Counted from the stretch's first letter, positions 47,172 to 55,929 are shown. The stretch is DNA of 64,000 bases from Paraburkholderia tropica (GCF_900109265.1 NZ_FNZM01000002.1:1-64000); one strand, 5' to 3'. The notes: generated from the letters alone by a model not told the origin. Made by a program: numbers and translations.

Positions 47172-48134
47172 ATGGAAAACAAACCGCATGCGTTCTGGGC
47201 CGGCGTCTTCACGATCGGCCTGCTGGCGACAATCGCGCTGGCGGTCCTCTTCTTCAGCGCCGATCGCGCGGTGCGCGTGCCGTACGACCTGATCTCGCGC
47301 AGCAGCGTCACCGGGCTGTATCCGGACGCGGCCGTGCGCTATCGCGGCCTCGACGTGGGCAAGGTGCAGTCGATCCATTTCGACGCGAATCATCCGGGCC
47401 AGATCCGCATTCGCGTGCTGGTGGACCAGAAGGCGCCGATGACGCGCTCGACCTTCGGCACGCTCGCGCTCCAGGGCGTGACCGGCATCGCCTTCGTGCA
47501 GCTCGACGACAACGGGCTCGATCAGTCGCCGCTCGCGTCCTCGGACAAGAGCGTGGCGGAGATTCCGCTGCGCCCCGGCCTGCTCGACCAGCTCCAGCGG
47601 CGCGGCGACGTGCTGCTGCGCAAGCTCGACAGCATCGCCACCGACGTCGACCAGATGCTCAACGAGGAAAACCGCAAGCAGGTGATGGCCACGGTGACCT
47701 CGCTGCAACAGGCCGCCGACAGCGTGAATACGCTCGCGCTGCAATTGCAGCCCGCGACGAAGCAACTGCCGGGCGCGGTCGCCGATCTGCAGAAAACCTT
47801 GCAGTCGACCAATCAGCTCATCACCAGCGTGAACCGTCCGGATGGCCCGTTCCAGACCAATCTGAACAAGGCCGGCACGGCGGCGGCGCAGGCCGGGCAG
47901 GCGCTTTCGTCGATCGACATGTCGATTCAGGAACTCTCGGCGCGCGTGGGCTACGACACGCTGCCGCGCGTCGATTCGCTGACCGACGACGTGCGCTCGG
48001 CGATGCGCTCGGTGGACCGCGCGGCGGGGACGTTCAGTTCGAGCCCGCGCAGCGTGCTGTTCGGCGGCGCGCCGCAACCCGCGCCCGGCCCCGGCGAGCC
48101 GGGCTTCGCGTGGCCGGGCACGGGCGCGAAGTAA
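47172..48134 (+). CDS. mlaD: MlaD-family MCE-domain protein
   Basis: A 320-residue protein with one N-terminal membrane anchor (FWAGVFTIGLLATIALAVLFF), an MCE domain (about 38-115; VRVPYDLISRSSVTGLYPDAAVRYRGLDVGKV) and a long helical C-terminus. MCE proteins form hexameric rings that hold lipid in the periplasm. The helical tail (about 150-275) is longer than in E. coli MlaD, more like PqiB or YebT architecture in that respect. AAGGGAA precedes the ATG. Confidence 0.93.
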   Translation: MENKPHAFWAGVFTIGLLATIALAVLFFSADRAVRVPYDLISRSSVTGLYPDAAVRYRGLDVGKVQSIHFDANHPGQIRIRVLVDQKAPMTRSTFGTLALQGVTGIAFVQLDDNGLDQSPLASSDKSVAEIPLRPGLLDQLQRRGDVLLRKLDSIATDVDQMLNEENRKQVMATVTSLQQAADSVNTLALQLQPATKQLPGAVADLQKTLQSTNQLITSVNRPDGPFQTNLNKAGTAAAQAGQALSSIDMSIQELSARVGYDTLPRVDSLTDDVRSAMRSVDRAAGTFSSSPRSVLFGGAPQPAPGPGEPGFAWPGTGAK

Positions 48135-48325
48135 GCGCGCCGCGAAACGCTGCGAAGTGGCCGCCGCGTTCTGGCCCTTCGCAAAAATCGCTATGCTGCT
48201 GCGCGCGCCGCGAACTGCTGCGCCGCAATGGTGTCGGAGTGCATTCGACGTCGGCGGCGGCCGCCAGAACGGCGCCGCCTGACCGCATGATCCGCAAGAA
48301 CCCGCAAGAACCGGAAGGAACCGCA

Positions 48326-48955
48326 ATGTCACGCCAAGCCACCCCGTCACGCTCGCTTCTGAGGCTCTGCTGCGCCGCGCTCGCGGCGCTCGCCATCGGT
48401 ACGCTGGCGGCGTGCGCCGGCAATCCGGCCGCGCTCTCGGATATCCGCTACGACCTCGGGCCGCAGGAAGCGCCGCCCGCGCCGCCCACGCTGCCGCCGC
48501 TCAAGGTGCTCGAAGTGAGCGCGCCGGCGACGCTCGATCACGACGGCATCGTCTATCGCATCGGCGGCGACTCGCAGCGCTCGGCGCGCTACGCGAGCAG
48601 CCACTGGACGATGTCGCCCGCGCGCCTGCTCACGCAGCGTCTGCGCACCTCGCTCGCCACGCGCGTCACGGTGCTTTCGGGCGCGGACGCCGTGCAGGCG
48701 CCGATGCTCAAGGTCGAACTCACCGAGTTCGAACAGGTGTTCGACACCGCCTCCGAAAGCTCGGGCGTGCTGGCCGCGCGCGCGACGCTGATGCAGGGCG
48801 GCAAGGTGATCGCGCAGCGTTCGTTCCTCGCGCGCGCGCCGGCCAGCACGCCCGACGCGGCGGGCGGCGCGGCGGCGCTGCGGACGGCGAGCGACGATTT
48901 CGCGAGTCAGATTGGCGCATGGCTGAGCGTGCAGGCATTCGCCGGCACGCCTTGA
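48326..48955 (+). CDS. ABC-type transport auxiliary lipoprotein (PqiC-like)
   Basis: A 209-residue lipoprotein. The signal ends in a lipobox with lipidated Cys30 (GTLAACAGN). The rest matches the ABC_trans_aux/PqiC fold (ISDIRYDLG-like start, then LPPLKVLEVSAPATLD, MSPARLLTQRLRTSLA, MLKVELTEFEQVFD). It likely joins the MCE transporter at the outer membrane. The ATG at 48326 follows GGAAGGAA. No mlaC or mlaA gene accompanies the set, so this operon is an MlaEFD core paired with a PqiC-type lipoprotein. Confidence 0.88.
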   Translation: MSRQATPSRSLLRLCCAALAALAIGTLAACAGNPAALSDIRYDLGPQEAPPAPPTLPPLKVLEVSAPATLDHDGIVYRIGGDSQRSARYASSHWTMSPARLLTQRLRTSLATRVTVLSGADAVQAPMLKVELTEFEQVFDTASESSGVLAARATLMQGGKVIAQRSFLARAPASTPDAAGGAAALRTASDDFASQIGAWLSVQAFAGTP

Positions 48956-49013
48956 GGAACGCGGCGGGCGGCGCGCGCGGCGTGCTGCTCGCGGCACCAG
49001 TGGGACCGGTTGG

Positions 49014-50279
49014 ATGAGCGGCAAAGCGGGTAAGGGCGGCAACGGCTACGACAGCCGCAACGGTGAATCCGGCGACGCTGCGCGCGCGCGCAGCGAGGCC
49101 GCCGTTGTGCGCGCGGAAAAAGCGTCCGCCGTCCCCGACATCCCGCCGCGCCAGGCCTCCACGCTCTCGCGCCAGGCGCTGGCGCTCTACACGGCGCTGA
49201 TCGTCTACGGCTCGTGGTATCCGTTCTCGGGTTGGCGCTCGCTCGGCCTCGGTCCGTTCGACTATCTCAACGACCCCTTCCCGCGTTACTGGACCGTCTT
49301 CGACGTCGTCACCAACGTGCTCGGCTACATGCCGTTCGGCGCGCTCGCGGTGCTGGCGATCTGGCCGCGCTGCCGCGGACTGGCCGCCGTCGCGCTCGCC
49401 ACGCTGGGCGGCACGCTGCTCTCAAGCGGCATGGAAGCGGTGCAGACCTATTTGCCCACGCGCGTCGCGTCCAATCTCGATCTCGCCACCAACGCGCTCG
49501 GTGCGCTGCTGGGCGCGGCCCTCGCGGCGCCGCTCACGGGCGCGCTGCTCGAACGCGGGTTTCTGCGGCGGCTGCGGTTTCGCTGGTTCGAACGCGACGC
49601 GGGCGCGCTGATGGTGCTCGCGGCGCTCTGGCCGTTCGCGACGATGTTTCCCGCGCCGCGCCTGTTCGGCATGGGCGACTGGCCGCGCGCGATCTGGCAG
49701 CGCTTCGACGCCTCGATGCAGGACGCCGTGCTCGCCTGGACGCCCGCCGCGTGGCATCTGCGCGCGCTGCCCGACGCGTTCGCCGCGCGTCTGCCCGAGA
49801 GCGGCTGGGAAGCGCTCGTCACGACGCTCAACCTGTTCGGCGCGGCGGCCTTCGCCTCGCTGCCGATGCGCCAGCGCGCCCCGCGCGCGCGGCTCATCGT
49901 CGTGCTGCTGGCGGCCACGCTCGTGGTGAAGGCGGGCGCGACCTTCCTGCAATCGCAAAGCGGACTGATCTTCAACTGGGCGACGCCGGGCGCGCTCGGC
50001 GGCCTCGTCTGGGGCACGCTCGCGGCCTTTCTCGCGCTGCGCCTGCCGCGCGCGGCGCGCGCCGCGGCGGCGAGCGTGGCGCTGGCGGTGGCGCTCGTGC
50101 TGGTCAACGTGCTGCCCGTGAATCCGTATTTCGACGTGGTGCTCGCCGACTGGCGCCAGGGCCGCTATCTGCATTTCAACGGGCTTGCGCACTGGCTCGC
50201 GTGGATCTGGCCGTGGGCCGCGCTGGGCTGGAGCGCGTTCTCGCTGGAGCGCGCGTGGCTCGCGCGTCGCTCGCTATAA
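49014..50279 (+). CDS. VanZ-family membrane protein
   Basis: A 421-residue polytopic membrane protein. A polar N-terminal stretch of about 45 residues precedes the VanZ domain (about 55-175), which contains YPFSGWRSLGLGPFDYLND, DVVTNVLGYMPFGALAVLA, LSSGMEAVQTYLPTRVASNLDLATNALGALLGA. Further membrane segments follow. VanZ-like proteins affect teicoplanin resistance or membrane traits in some bacteria, but Burkholderia members are unstudied. It follows the lipid transporter lipoprotein by 58 bases and could be co-transcribed, but the link is speculative. Confidence 0.85.
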   Translation: MSGKAGKGGNGYDSRNGESGDAARARSEAAVVRAEKASAVPDIPPRQASTLSRQALALYTALIVYGSWYPFSGWRSLGLGPFDYLNDPFPRYWTVFDVVTNVLGYMPFGALAVLAIWPRCRGLAAVALATLGGTLLSSGMEAVQTYLPTRVASNLDLATNALGALLGAALAAPLTGALLERGFLRRLRFRWFERDAGALMVLAALWPFATMFPAPRLFGMGDWPRAIWQRFDASMQDAVLAWTPAAWHLRALPDAFAARLPESGWEALVTTLNLFGAAAFASLPMRQRAPRARLIVVLLAATLVVKAGATFLQSQSGLIFNWATPGALGGLVWGTLAAFLALRLPRAARAAAASVALAVALVLVNVLPVNPYFDVVLADWRQGRYLHFNGLAHWLAWIWPWAALGWSAFSLERAWLARRSL

Positions 50280-50421
50280 TCGACCGCATTCGGCGGCCGC
50301 GATGAGTGACCGCATCTAGCGACCCCAGCAGGCACGCCACACGCGCATCGTCACCGTTGTTCCGATAATCCGGCGAGCGCGCCGCACCCCCACTTTTACT
50401 GCCTATCCCGGTACTCACGCC

Positions 50422-50751
50422 ATGACCGATTCCTTCTACAAACACCATGTGTTCTTCTGCCTGAATCAGCGCGATCCCGGCGCCGAGCGTCCGAGCTGCG
50501 CGAGCTGCAACGCGCAGGCGATGCAGGAATACGCCAAGAAGCGCGTGAAGCAACTGGGCCTCGCGGGTCCGGGTCAGGTGCGCGTCAACAAGGCAGGCTG
50601 CCTCGACCGCTGCGAGGAAGGTCCGGTCGTCGTCGTGTATCCGGAAGGCACCTGGTACACCTATGTCGACGAAACCGACATCGAGGAAATCGTCGTGTCG
50701 CATCTGCAGAACGGCCAGGTGGTCGAGCGTCTGCTGATCGATCGTCCCTGA
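50422..50751 (+). CDS. Thioredoxin-like [2Fe-2S] ferredoxin
   Basis: A 109-residue ferredoxin of the thioredoxin-fold type. Cluster Cys are Cys13 (VFFCLNQR), Cys26, Cys60 and Cys64 (AGCLDRCEEGP). An extra Cys29 lies in SCASCN. The fold ends with YPEGTWYTYVDETDIEEIV. It carries electrons in the cytosol. Not the adrenodoxin type. It is 64 bases upstream of an alpha/beta hydrolase in the same direction. The partner oxidoreductase is unknown. Confidence 0.92.
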   Translation: MTDSFYKHHVFFCLNQRDPGAERPSCASCNAQAMQEYAKKRVKQLGLAGPGQVRVNKAGCLDRCEEGPVVVVYPEGTWYTYVDETDIEEIVVSHLQNGQVVERLLIDRP

Positions 50752-50815
50752 TGCGGTCCGTGATGCGCGCCGACACGAAAACGACAGCACGAAAGACAGC
50801 AAGGACCGCAGCCCG

Positions 50816-51448
50816 ATGAACGCCCAGACGCAAAAATTCCATATCGACGGCCCGATCGGCCAGATCGAATGCGCGCTCGACACGCCCGACGCCGGCACGC
50901 CCGTGCGCGGCATCGCGCTCGTCGCGCATCCGCATCCGCTCTTTGGCGGCACGATGGACAACAAGGTCGCGCAGACGCTCGCGCGCACGCTCGTGCAGCT
51001 CGGCTACACGACGTACCGCTCGAACTTTCGCGGCGTCGGCGGCACGGCGGGCACGCACGACAACGGCATCGGCGAACAGGACGATCTGCTCGAACTGATC
51101 CGCTACATGCGCGCGCAGCCGGGTCAGGCCGACGTGCCGCTCGTGCTCGCGGGCTTCTCGTTCGGCACCTTCGTGCTCTCGCACGTCGCGAAGCGCTATC
51201 TGGAAGCGGGCGGCGAAATCGAGCGCATGGTGTTCGTCGGCACGGCGGCGAGCCGCTGGGAAGTCGCGCCGGTGCGCGAGGACACGCTCGTGATTCACGG
51301 CGAACTCGACGATACCGTGCCGATTCTCTCGGTGTACGAATGGGCGCGGCCGCAGGAACTGCCCGTCGTGGTGATTCCGGGGGCGGAACACTTCCTGCAT
51401 CGCAAGCTGCACATTCTCAAGCGCATCATCGTCGACGCCTGGCGCTGA
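50816..51448 (+). CDS. Alpha/beta hydrolase (small, DUF1749-like)
   Basis: A 210-residue cytosolic hydrolase common in Burkholderiales. AHPHPLFGGTMDNKV forms the start of the oxyanion region, FRGVGGTAGTHDNG the next loop, AGFSFGTFVLS gives nucleophile Ser115, GELDDTVPI the Asp and GAEHFLHRKLH the His. It resembles predicted esterases/dienelactone hydrolase relatives with no known substrate. It follows a ferredoxin gene after 64 bases. Complete in length. Confidence 0.87.
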   Translation: MNAQTQKFHIDGPIGQIECALDTPDAGTPVRGIALVAHPHPLFGGTMDNKVAQTLARTLVQLGYTTYRSNFRGVGGTAGTHDNGIGEQDDLLELIRYMRAQPGQADVPLVLAGFSFGTFVLSHVAKRYLEAGGEIERMVFVGTAASRWEVAPVREDTLVIHGELDDTVPILSVYEWARPQELPVVVIPGAEHFLHRKLHILKRIIVDAWR

Positions 51449-51797
51449 AACGCTCGTGTCGACGGCGCGGCTTTTTCTCGCACGCGTTTTTAGGGTCCAT
51501 ATCGGCCGCACGCAGCGTCTGTAAGTGCTGCGTCGGCCGATCGTGAGAAATGACCTCGCGGTTGCATAAAAAGGCGCGCGAATCGTTAAAAATGCACGAC
51601 AGGTGCGCGCAAACGTGTGCCCACTTCGAAAAACGCCTGCACGCGGCGCGTATAATGGGCGCTCTTTTTGCGGCCGCCGCGCCCGTCTGAAACCTCTTCA
51701 GGCGTGTTGAGCGAGGCGCCGCATTCCGGCTCACCCGACCGTGCGCCGCATGGCGCGCCACGTTCATCCCGACCCCAATCCCGTCCGACCTGAACCC
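51449..51797. other. 349-base gap upstream of dacC
   Basis: No gene is seen. It holds TATAAT (51651-51656) as a perfect -10 hexamer about 140 bases ahead of dacC, and an AT-richer patch (51540-51600). An in-frame ATG at 51741 would add residues before the dacC signal peptide and is not favoured. Confidence 0.55.
51651..51656 (+). promoter_or_regulatory. -10 element upstream of dacC
   Basis: A perfect TATAAT 147 bases before the dacC ATG. The -35 match is poor (TTCGAA about 20 bases upstream). It may drive dacC-dat-DUF493. Confidence 0.5.
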
Positions 51798-53012
51798 ATG
51801 CGTTTTCTCTCCAACGGCCAGCAGTCCTCTCTCGTTTCCTCCTCCATCGTTCGTAAAGTCACGCTCGGCGCGCTCGTGCCGGCCTCGCTGCTCGCGAGCG
51901 CCAGCGCGTTCGCGCAAGTGCCGCCGCCGGCGGTGAACGCGCGCTCGTGGGTGCTTGTCGACGCCACGGCGAACCAGGTGCTCGCCTCGGGCAACGCCGA
52001 CGAGCGCGTCGAACCGGCCTCGCTCACGAAGCTGATGACCGCGTACCTCACGTTCGAGGCGCTGCAGTCGAAGAAGATTTCGATGGAGCAGATCGTCACG
52101 CCGAGCGAAGCGGTGCGTCGCGTGAAGACCGACGAATCGCGCATGTTCATCGAAGCGAACAAGCCGGTCTCGGTGCACGACCTCGTGTACGGCATGATCA
52201 TCCAGTCGGGCAACGACGCGGCCATCGCGCTCGCCGAACTCGTGGGCGGCAGCGAAGCGAACTTCGTGAACATGATGAATGCTGAAGCGCAGAAGCTCGG
52301 CATGGCGCACACGCACTTCGCCGACGTCAACGGCATGCCCGACCCGAATCACTACACGACGGCCGGCGACCTCGCCACGCTGTCGGCGCGCCTGATTCGC
52401 GACTATCCCGAGTACTACAGCATCTTCTCGGTCAAGGAATTCAAGTACAACAACATCAAGCAGCCGAACCGCAACCGTCTGCTGTGGATCGACCCGACGG
52501 TCGACGGTCTGAAGACCGGCCACACGCAAGCCGCGGGCTACTGCCTGATCGCGTCGGCCAAGCGTCCGATGGCGGGCGGCGGCGACCGCCGTCTGGTCTC
52601 GGTGATGATGGGCGAGCAGAAAGAGCACGACCGGGTGCAGGACAGCCTGAAGATGCTCAACTACGGCTATAGCGCCTACGACACCACGCGCATCTACGGC
52701 GCGAACCAGGCCGTGGCCACGCCGCGCGTCTACAAGGGCGCGGCGGACGCCGTGAAGGTCGGCGTGAAGAAGGATCAGTTCGTCACGCTGCCGAAGGGCG
52801 CCGCCGACAAGGCCAAGCCGCAGATCGACATCACCAGCCCGCTGATCGCGCCGCTCGCGGACGGCCAGCAGGTCGGCACGGCGAAGTTCGTCGGCGCGGA
52901 CGGCAAGGTGCTCGCGCAATTCCCGCTGGTCGCGCTCGAAGCGGTGCCGCAAGCCGGCATCGTCGGCCGCGTGTGGGATTCGCTCATGCTGATGTTCAAC
53001 AAGAAGAAGTAA
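51798..53012 (+). CDS. dacC: D-alanyl-D-alanine carboxypeptidase (PBP5/6 type)
   Basis: A 404-residue penicillin-binding protein. A signal peptide ends at SAFA (about 39). Active-site motifs are Ser75-Leu-Thr-Lys78 (SLTK), Ser137-Gly-Asn139 and Lys239-Thr-Gly241. A C-terminal beta domain and an amphipathic tail (VGRVWDSLMLMFNKKK) anchor it to the outer face of the inner membrane. It trims the terminal D-alanine of peptidoglycan stem peptides. The ATG at 51798 gives the best signal peptide. It ends directly at the dat start (TAA then ATG). Confidence 0.95.
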   Translation: MRFLSNGQQSSLVSSSIVRKVTLGALVPASLLASASAFAQVPPPAVNARSWVLVDATANQVLASGNADERVEPASLTKLMTAYLTFEALQSKKISMEQIVTPSEAVRRVKTDESRMFIEANKPVSVHDLVYGMIIQSGNDAAIALAELVGGSEANFVNMMNAEAQKLGMAHTHFADVNGMPDPNHYTTAGDLATLSARLIRDYPEYYSIFSVKEFKYNNIKQPNRNRLLWIDPTVDGLKTGHTQAAGYCLIASAKRPMAGGGDRRLVSVMMGEQKEHDRVQDSLKMLNYGYSAYDTTRIYGANQAVATPRVYKGAADAVKVGVKKDQFVTLPKGAADKAKPQIDITSPLIAPLADGQQVGTAKFVGADGKVLAQFPLVALEAVPQAGIVGRVWDSLMLMFNKKK

Positions 53013-54119
53013 ATGGCCGGACACACCTCGACTTCAGCGCCGCAAGCGCCCGCCGATCTTGACGCGCTCGACGCTCACGACGAGCTCGACGAGCACGATC
53101 ACGATGACGAGCACGACGGCGAGCCCGTCGTCTGGCTGAACGGCGCATTCACGCCGATCAGCGAGGCGCGCGTGCCGGTGCTCGATCGCGGCTTCATTTT
53201 CGGCGACGGCATTTACGAAGTGGTGCCGGTGTATGCGCTCGAAGTCGAGGGTGTCGAAGCGGACGAAGACGGCGCAGCGCCGCTCGTGCGTGTGCCGTTC
53301 CGTCTCACGCAGCATCTCGCGCGGCTCGCGCGTTCGCTGGAGAAGATCGGCATCGCCAATCCGTTCAGCGAAAGCGGCTGGCGCGCGCTGATCGCGCGGG
53401 TGATCGACGCCAACGAGCAGGCCGGCGCGCTCGCGCCCGATGCGCACGCGAACGTCTACGTGCAGGTCACGCGCGGCGTCGCGAAGCGCGCGCACGCGTT
53501 TCCGGCGGCGAGCGTGCCGCCCACGGTGTTCGTGATGGTGAATCCGCTCGTCATGCCGGGCGATGCGTCGCGCGCGAACGGCGTGGCCTGCGTCACCGCC
53601 GAAGACCGCCGCTGGCTGCATTGCGACATCAAGGCGACCTCGCTGCTCGGCAACGTGCTGATGGCGCAACATGCGGCCGAACACGGCGTGTTCGAAACCA
53701 TTCAATTGCGCGACGGTTGGGTGACCGAAGCATCGTCGTCGAATGTGTGGATCGCGAAGGATGGCGCGCTGTACGCGCCGCCGCGCAGCCACAAGATTCT
53801 CGAAGGCATCCGCTACGGACTCGTCGAGGAACTGGCGCAGGAATGCGGGCTGCGTTTCGAGGCCCGCGAGATCGACGAAGCCGCGCTGCGCGGCGCCGAC
53901 GAAGTGCTCGTGACCTCGGCGACGAAGGAAGTGCTGGCGGTCGTCACGATCGACGGCCAGGCGGTGGGCGACGGCAAGCCGGGCCCCGTCTATGCGGCGA
54001 TTTACGCGGCGTACCAGCGTGCCAAGGCGCGCGCGGCGCGTGAGGTTTATGAGGCGGCATCGCTGGCGCAATCGCACGCCGAAGCCGCCGCCTCGCTACA
54101 GGAAGTGGACAACAAATGA
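53013..54119 (+). CDS. dat: D-amino acid aminotransferase
   Basis: A 368-residue fold-type IV PLP enzyme. VLDRGFIFGDGIYEVVPVY is the family start, WLHCDIKATSLLGNVLMAQ holds PLP-Lys207, and WVTEASSSNVWIAKDG follows. It interconverts D-alanine and D-glutamate with 2-oxo acids, supplying cell-wall D-amino acids. An acidic, His-rich 38-residue N-terminal extension (DELDEHDHDDEHDGE) precedes the fold; it could bind metal. It follows dacC without gap and overlaps DUF493 by ATGA. A branched-chain or ADC-lyase paralogue is less likely given the dacC link. Confidence 0.88.
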   Translation: MAGHTSTSAPQAPADLDALDAHDELDEHDHDDEHDGEPVVWLNGAFTPISEARVPVLDRGFIFGDGIYEVVPVYALEVEGVEADEDGAAPLVRVPFRLTQHLARLARSLEKIGIANPFSESGWRALIARVIDANEQAGALAPDAHANVYVQVTRGVAKRAHAFPAASVPPTVFVMVNPLVMPGDASRANGVACVTAEDRRWLHCDIKATSLLGNVLMAQHAAEHGVFETIQLRDGWVTEASSSNVWIAKDGALYAPPRSHKILEGIRYGLVEELAQECGLRFEAREIDEAALRGADEVLVTSATKEVLAVVTIDGQAVGDGKPGPVYAAIYAAYQRAKARAAREVYEAASLAQSHAEAAASLQEVDNK

Positions 54120-54415
54120 GTGCATCGCAAACGAACGGCGCCGCCGGCGCCGAAGAAAAAACCACGCTGATCGAATTCCCGTGCGACTTCCCCATCAAGG
54201 TGATGGGCAAGACGCATCCGGAGTTCCAGGACACGATCATCGCCGTGCTGCGCGAATTCGACGGCGGTTTCGATACCGCAACCATCGAAACGCGGCCGTC
54301 GAGCGGCGGCAATTACACCGGCCTCACGGTGACGGTGCGCGCGACGAGCCAGCCGCATCTCGACGATATCTATCGCGCGCTGACCGGGCATCCGATGGTG
54401 AAGATCGTGCTGTAA
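54116..54415 (+). CDS. DUF493/YbeD family protein
   Basis: A 99-residue protein of the YbeD/DUF493 family. The core is LIEFPCDFPIKVMGKTHPEF, SGGNYTGLTVTVRATSQPHLDDIYRALTGHPMVKIVL. The small ACT-like ferredoxin fold is usually encoded next to lipB. Function not established. The ATG overlaps the dat stop as ATGA, so it is translationally coupled. A terminator follows, which separates it from lipB, unlike in most relatives. Confidence 0.92.
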   Translation: MSASQTNGAAGAEEKTTLIEFPCDFPIKVMGKTHPEFQDTIIAVLREFDGGFDTATIETRPSSGGNYTGLTVTVRATSQPHLDDIYRALTGHPMVKIVL

Positions 54416-54458
54416 GGGCGCGATCCGGATGGGGATCGAGATTGGGATCGAGATGAAG

Positions 54459-54484
54459 CAAGGGCCGCTTGTTAGCGGCCCTTG
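54459..54484 (+). terminator. Terminator after DUF493
   Basis: CAAGGGCCGC (54459-54468) pairs with GCGGCCCTTG (54475-54484) with a 6-base loop, then TTGCGTTT. A moderate terminator that ends the dacC-dat-DUF493 transcript and faces the convergent LysR gene. Confidence 0.75.
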
Positions 54485-54525
54485 TTGCGTTTACGCGTGG
54501 TTCACGGCGTTCATTGAGGCGCGCT

Positions 54526-55503
54526 TCAAGGCGCGTCGCCGGTGGTCGCGCGCAGGGCCGCGGCGGCAGCCGTGATGACCGGGCCGGCCTCGCAGGCGTC
54601 TTCGTAGAGCCGTCGAAAGCGCGCCACCTCGTCGAACACCCAGTCGCGGAACGCGGTTACGCGCTCGGTTTGCAGGCGCTGCGGCTGGCAGATGAAGTAG
54701 TAGCGCCACGGACTCGGGCCGTCGATGTCCTTGAACAGGCGCACGAGGCGCCCGCGCGTGATTTCGTGCATCGCGAGCGAGCGGCGCACGAGCGCGATGC
54801 CCTGGCCGTCCATCGCGGCTTGCAGCAGATTCGACGAATCCTGATAGAGCACGCCGCGCTTGGGCTCGGGCAGATCCTGCAGGCCGGCGGCGTCGAACCA
54901 CGGACGCCACAGTTCGTCGTCGGAGCGCAGCAGCGGCAGTTTCGTCATCTCGCGCGGATCGTCGGGCAGCTTGCCGCCGTTGAAGTCGGGCGCGCAGGCG
55001 GGAAAGAAAATCTCGTCGAGCAGCAGTTCGGTGTGCAGGCCCGGATAGTGGCCGAAGCCGAAACGGATCGCCACGTCCACGTCGTCGCGCGTGAAATCGA
55101 TCAGCGAATTGGTGGATTGCAGTTCGACGTCCCACTGCGGATGCGCCTCGATGAAGCGGCCGATGCGCGGCGTGACCCAGCGCGCCGCGAACGACGACAG
55201 CATCGACACGACGAGGCGGCGGTCGCGGTCGCCAGAGCGGATTTCCTCGGTGGCGCGCGCCAGCTGGTTGAGCGCGTCGCGCACCTGGGTGGCGTAGCGG
55301 CGGCCCGTGTCGGTCACGCGCACGCGCTTGCCGTCGCGCGCGAACAGCGCCACGCCCAGTTCGGCTTCGAGCGCGCGGATCTGATGGCTGACCGCGCCGT
55401 GCGTGACGAACAGCTCGTCGGCGGCACGCGAAAAACTCTCGTGGCGGGCGGCGGCCTCGAAGGACTTGAGCGCATTGAGGGCGGGAAGCGTACGCAGATC
55501 CAT
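54526..55503 (-). CDS. LysR-family regulator (GcvA-like)
   Basis: A 325-residue LysR protein. The winged helix is at 1-65 (LPALNALKSFEAAARHESFSRAADEL, FVTHGAVSHQIRALEAELG). The effector domain follows (about 93-300), with VVSMLSSFAARWVTPRI and the GcvA-type QDSSNLLQAAMDGQGIAL. The start at 55503 has no strong ribosome-binding site. It is divergent from DUF2917 with a 99-base gap containing an ATTTTTC/GAAAAAT dyad. It probably controls that gene and itself. The inducer is unknown. Together the pair splits the usual DUF493-lipB neighbourhood. Confidence 0.93.
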   Translation of the reverse strand: MDLRTLPALNALKSFEAAARHESFSRAADELFVTHGAVSHQIRALEAELGVALFARDGKRVRVTDTGRRYATQVRDALNQLARATEEIRSGDRDRRLVVSMLSSFAARWVTPRIGRFIEAHPQWDVELQSTNSLIDFTRDDVDVAIRFGFGHYPGLHTELLLDEIFFPACAPDFNGGKLPDDPREMTKLPLLRSDDELWRPWFDAAGLQDLPEPKRGVLYQDSSNLLQAAMDGQGIALVRRSLAMHEITRGRLVRLFKDIDGPSPWRYYFICQPQRLQTERVTAFRDWVFDEVARFRRLYEDACEAGPVITAAAAALRATTGDAP

Positions 55504-55507
55504 CGTA

Positions 55508-55533
55508 ATTTTTCTCACATAGGCGTGAAAAAT
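55508..55533. promoter_or_regulatory. Inverted repeat, candidate LysR operator
   Basis: ATTTTTC (55508-55514) and GAAAAAT (55527-55533) form a 7-bp perfect dyad with a 12-base spacer, within T-N11-A spacing typical of LysR sites. It starts 5 bases ahead of the LysR start codon, so binding would block its own translation or transcription. Confidence 0.45.
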
Positions 55534-55602
55534 GATCGTTTTGCTCGATCCCTTGCAGTGTCTAGGATTGTAGCCATTGGAGCACGTCATTCGGAGTCGA
55601 AA

Positions 55603-55929
55603 ATGAGAGAAATTTCTTCGGATATCACCTTCGAGGTGGAAGCCCGGCAAGTGGCGTCGGTACGCGTTTCGCGCAGCACGCGCCTGACGGTGCGCTGCGG
55701 CGCGGTCTGGGTCACGCGCAGCGACGACACGGCCGATTACTGGCTCGAACCGGGCCAGACGCTGCGGCTGCGTCGCGGCGAGCGTCTGTGGATCGGCGCG
55801 GAGCAGGGCGCCGCCGCGTGGGTGGCGTTCGCCACGCCCAAGCGCGTGGGCGAGCGCGCGGTGGACTGGGCCGCACGCACGGCGGCGCGCTTCGGCGTGC
55901 ATGCGCGCGACGGCTGGCGCACGGTTTGA
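55603..55929 (+). CDS. DUF2917 family protein
   Basis: A 108-residue protein matching DUF2917. The fold is a small beta structure with SRSTRLTVRCGAVWVTRSDDTADYWLEPGQTLRLRRGERLWIGAE, resembling a cupin-like barrel. The C-terminus (ERAVDWAARTAARFG) is helical. Function unknown. GGAG lies about 7 bases before the ATG. It is divergent from a LysR regulator. The stop TGA lies in the first of four tandem 16-bp repeats. Confidence 0.9.
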   Translation: MREISSDITFEVEARQVASVRVSRSTRLTVRCGAVWVTRSDDTADYWLEPGQTLRLRRGERLWIGAEQGAAAWVAFATPKRVGERAVDWAARTAARFGVHARDGWRTV

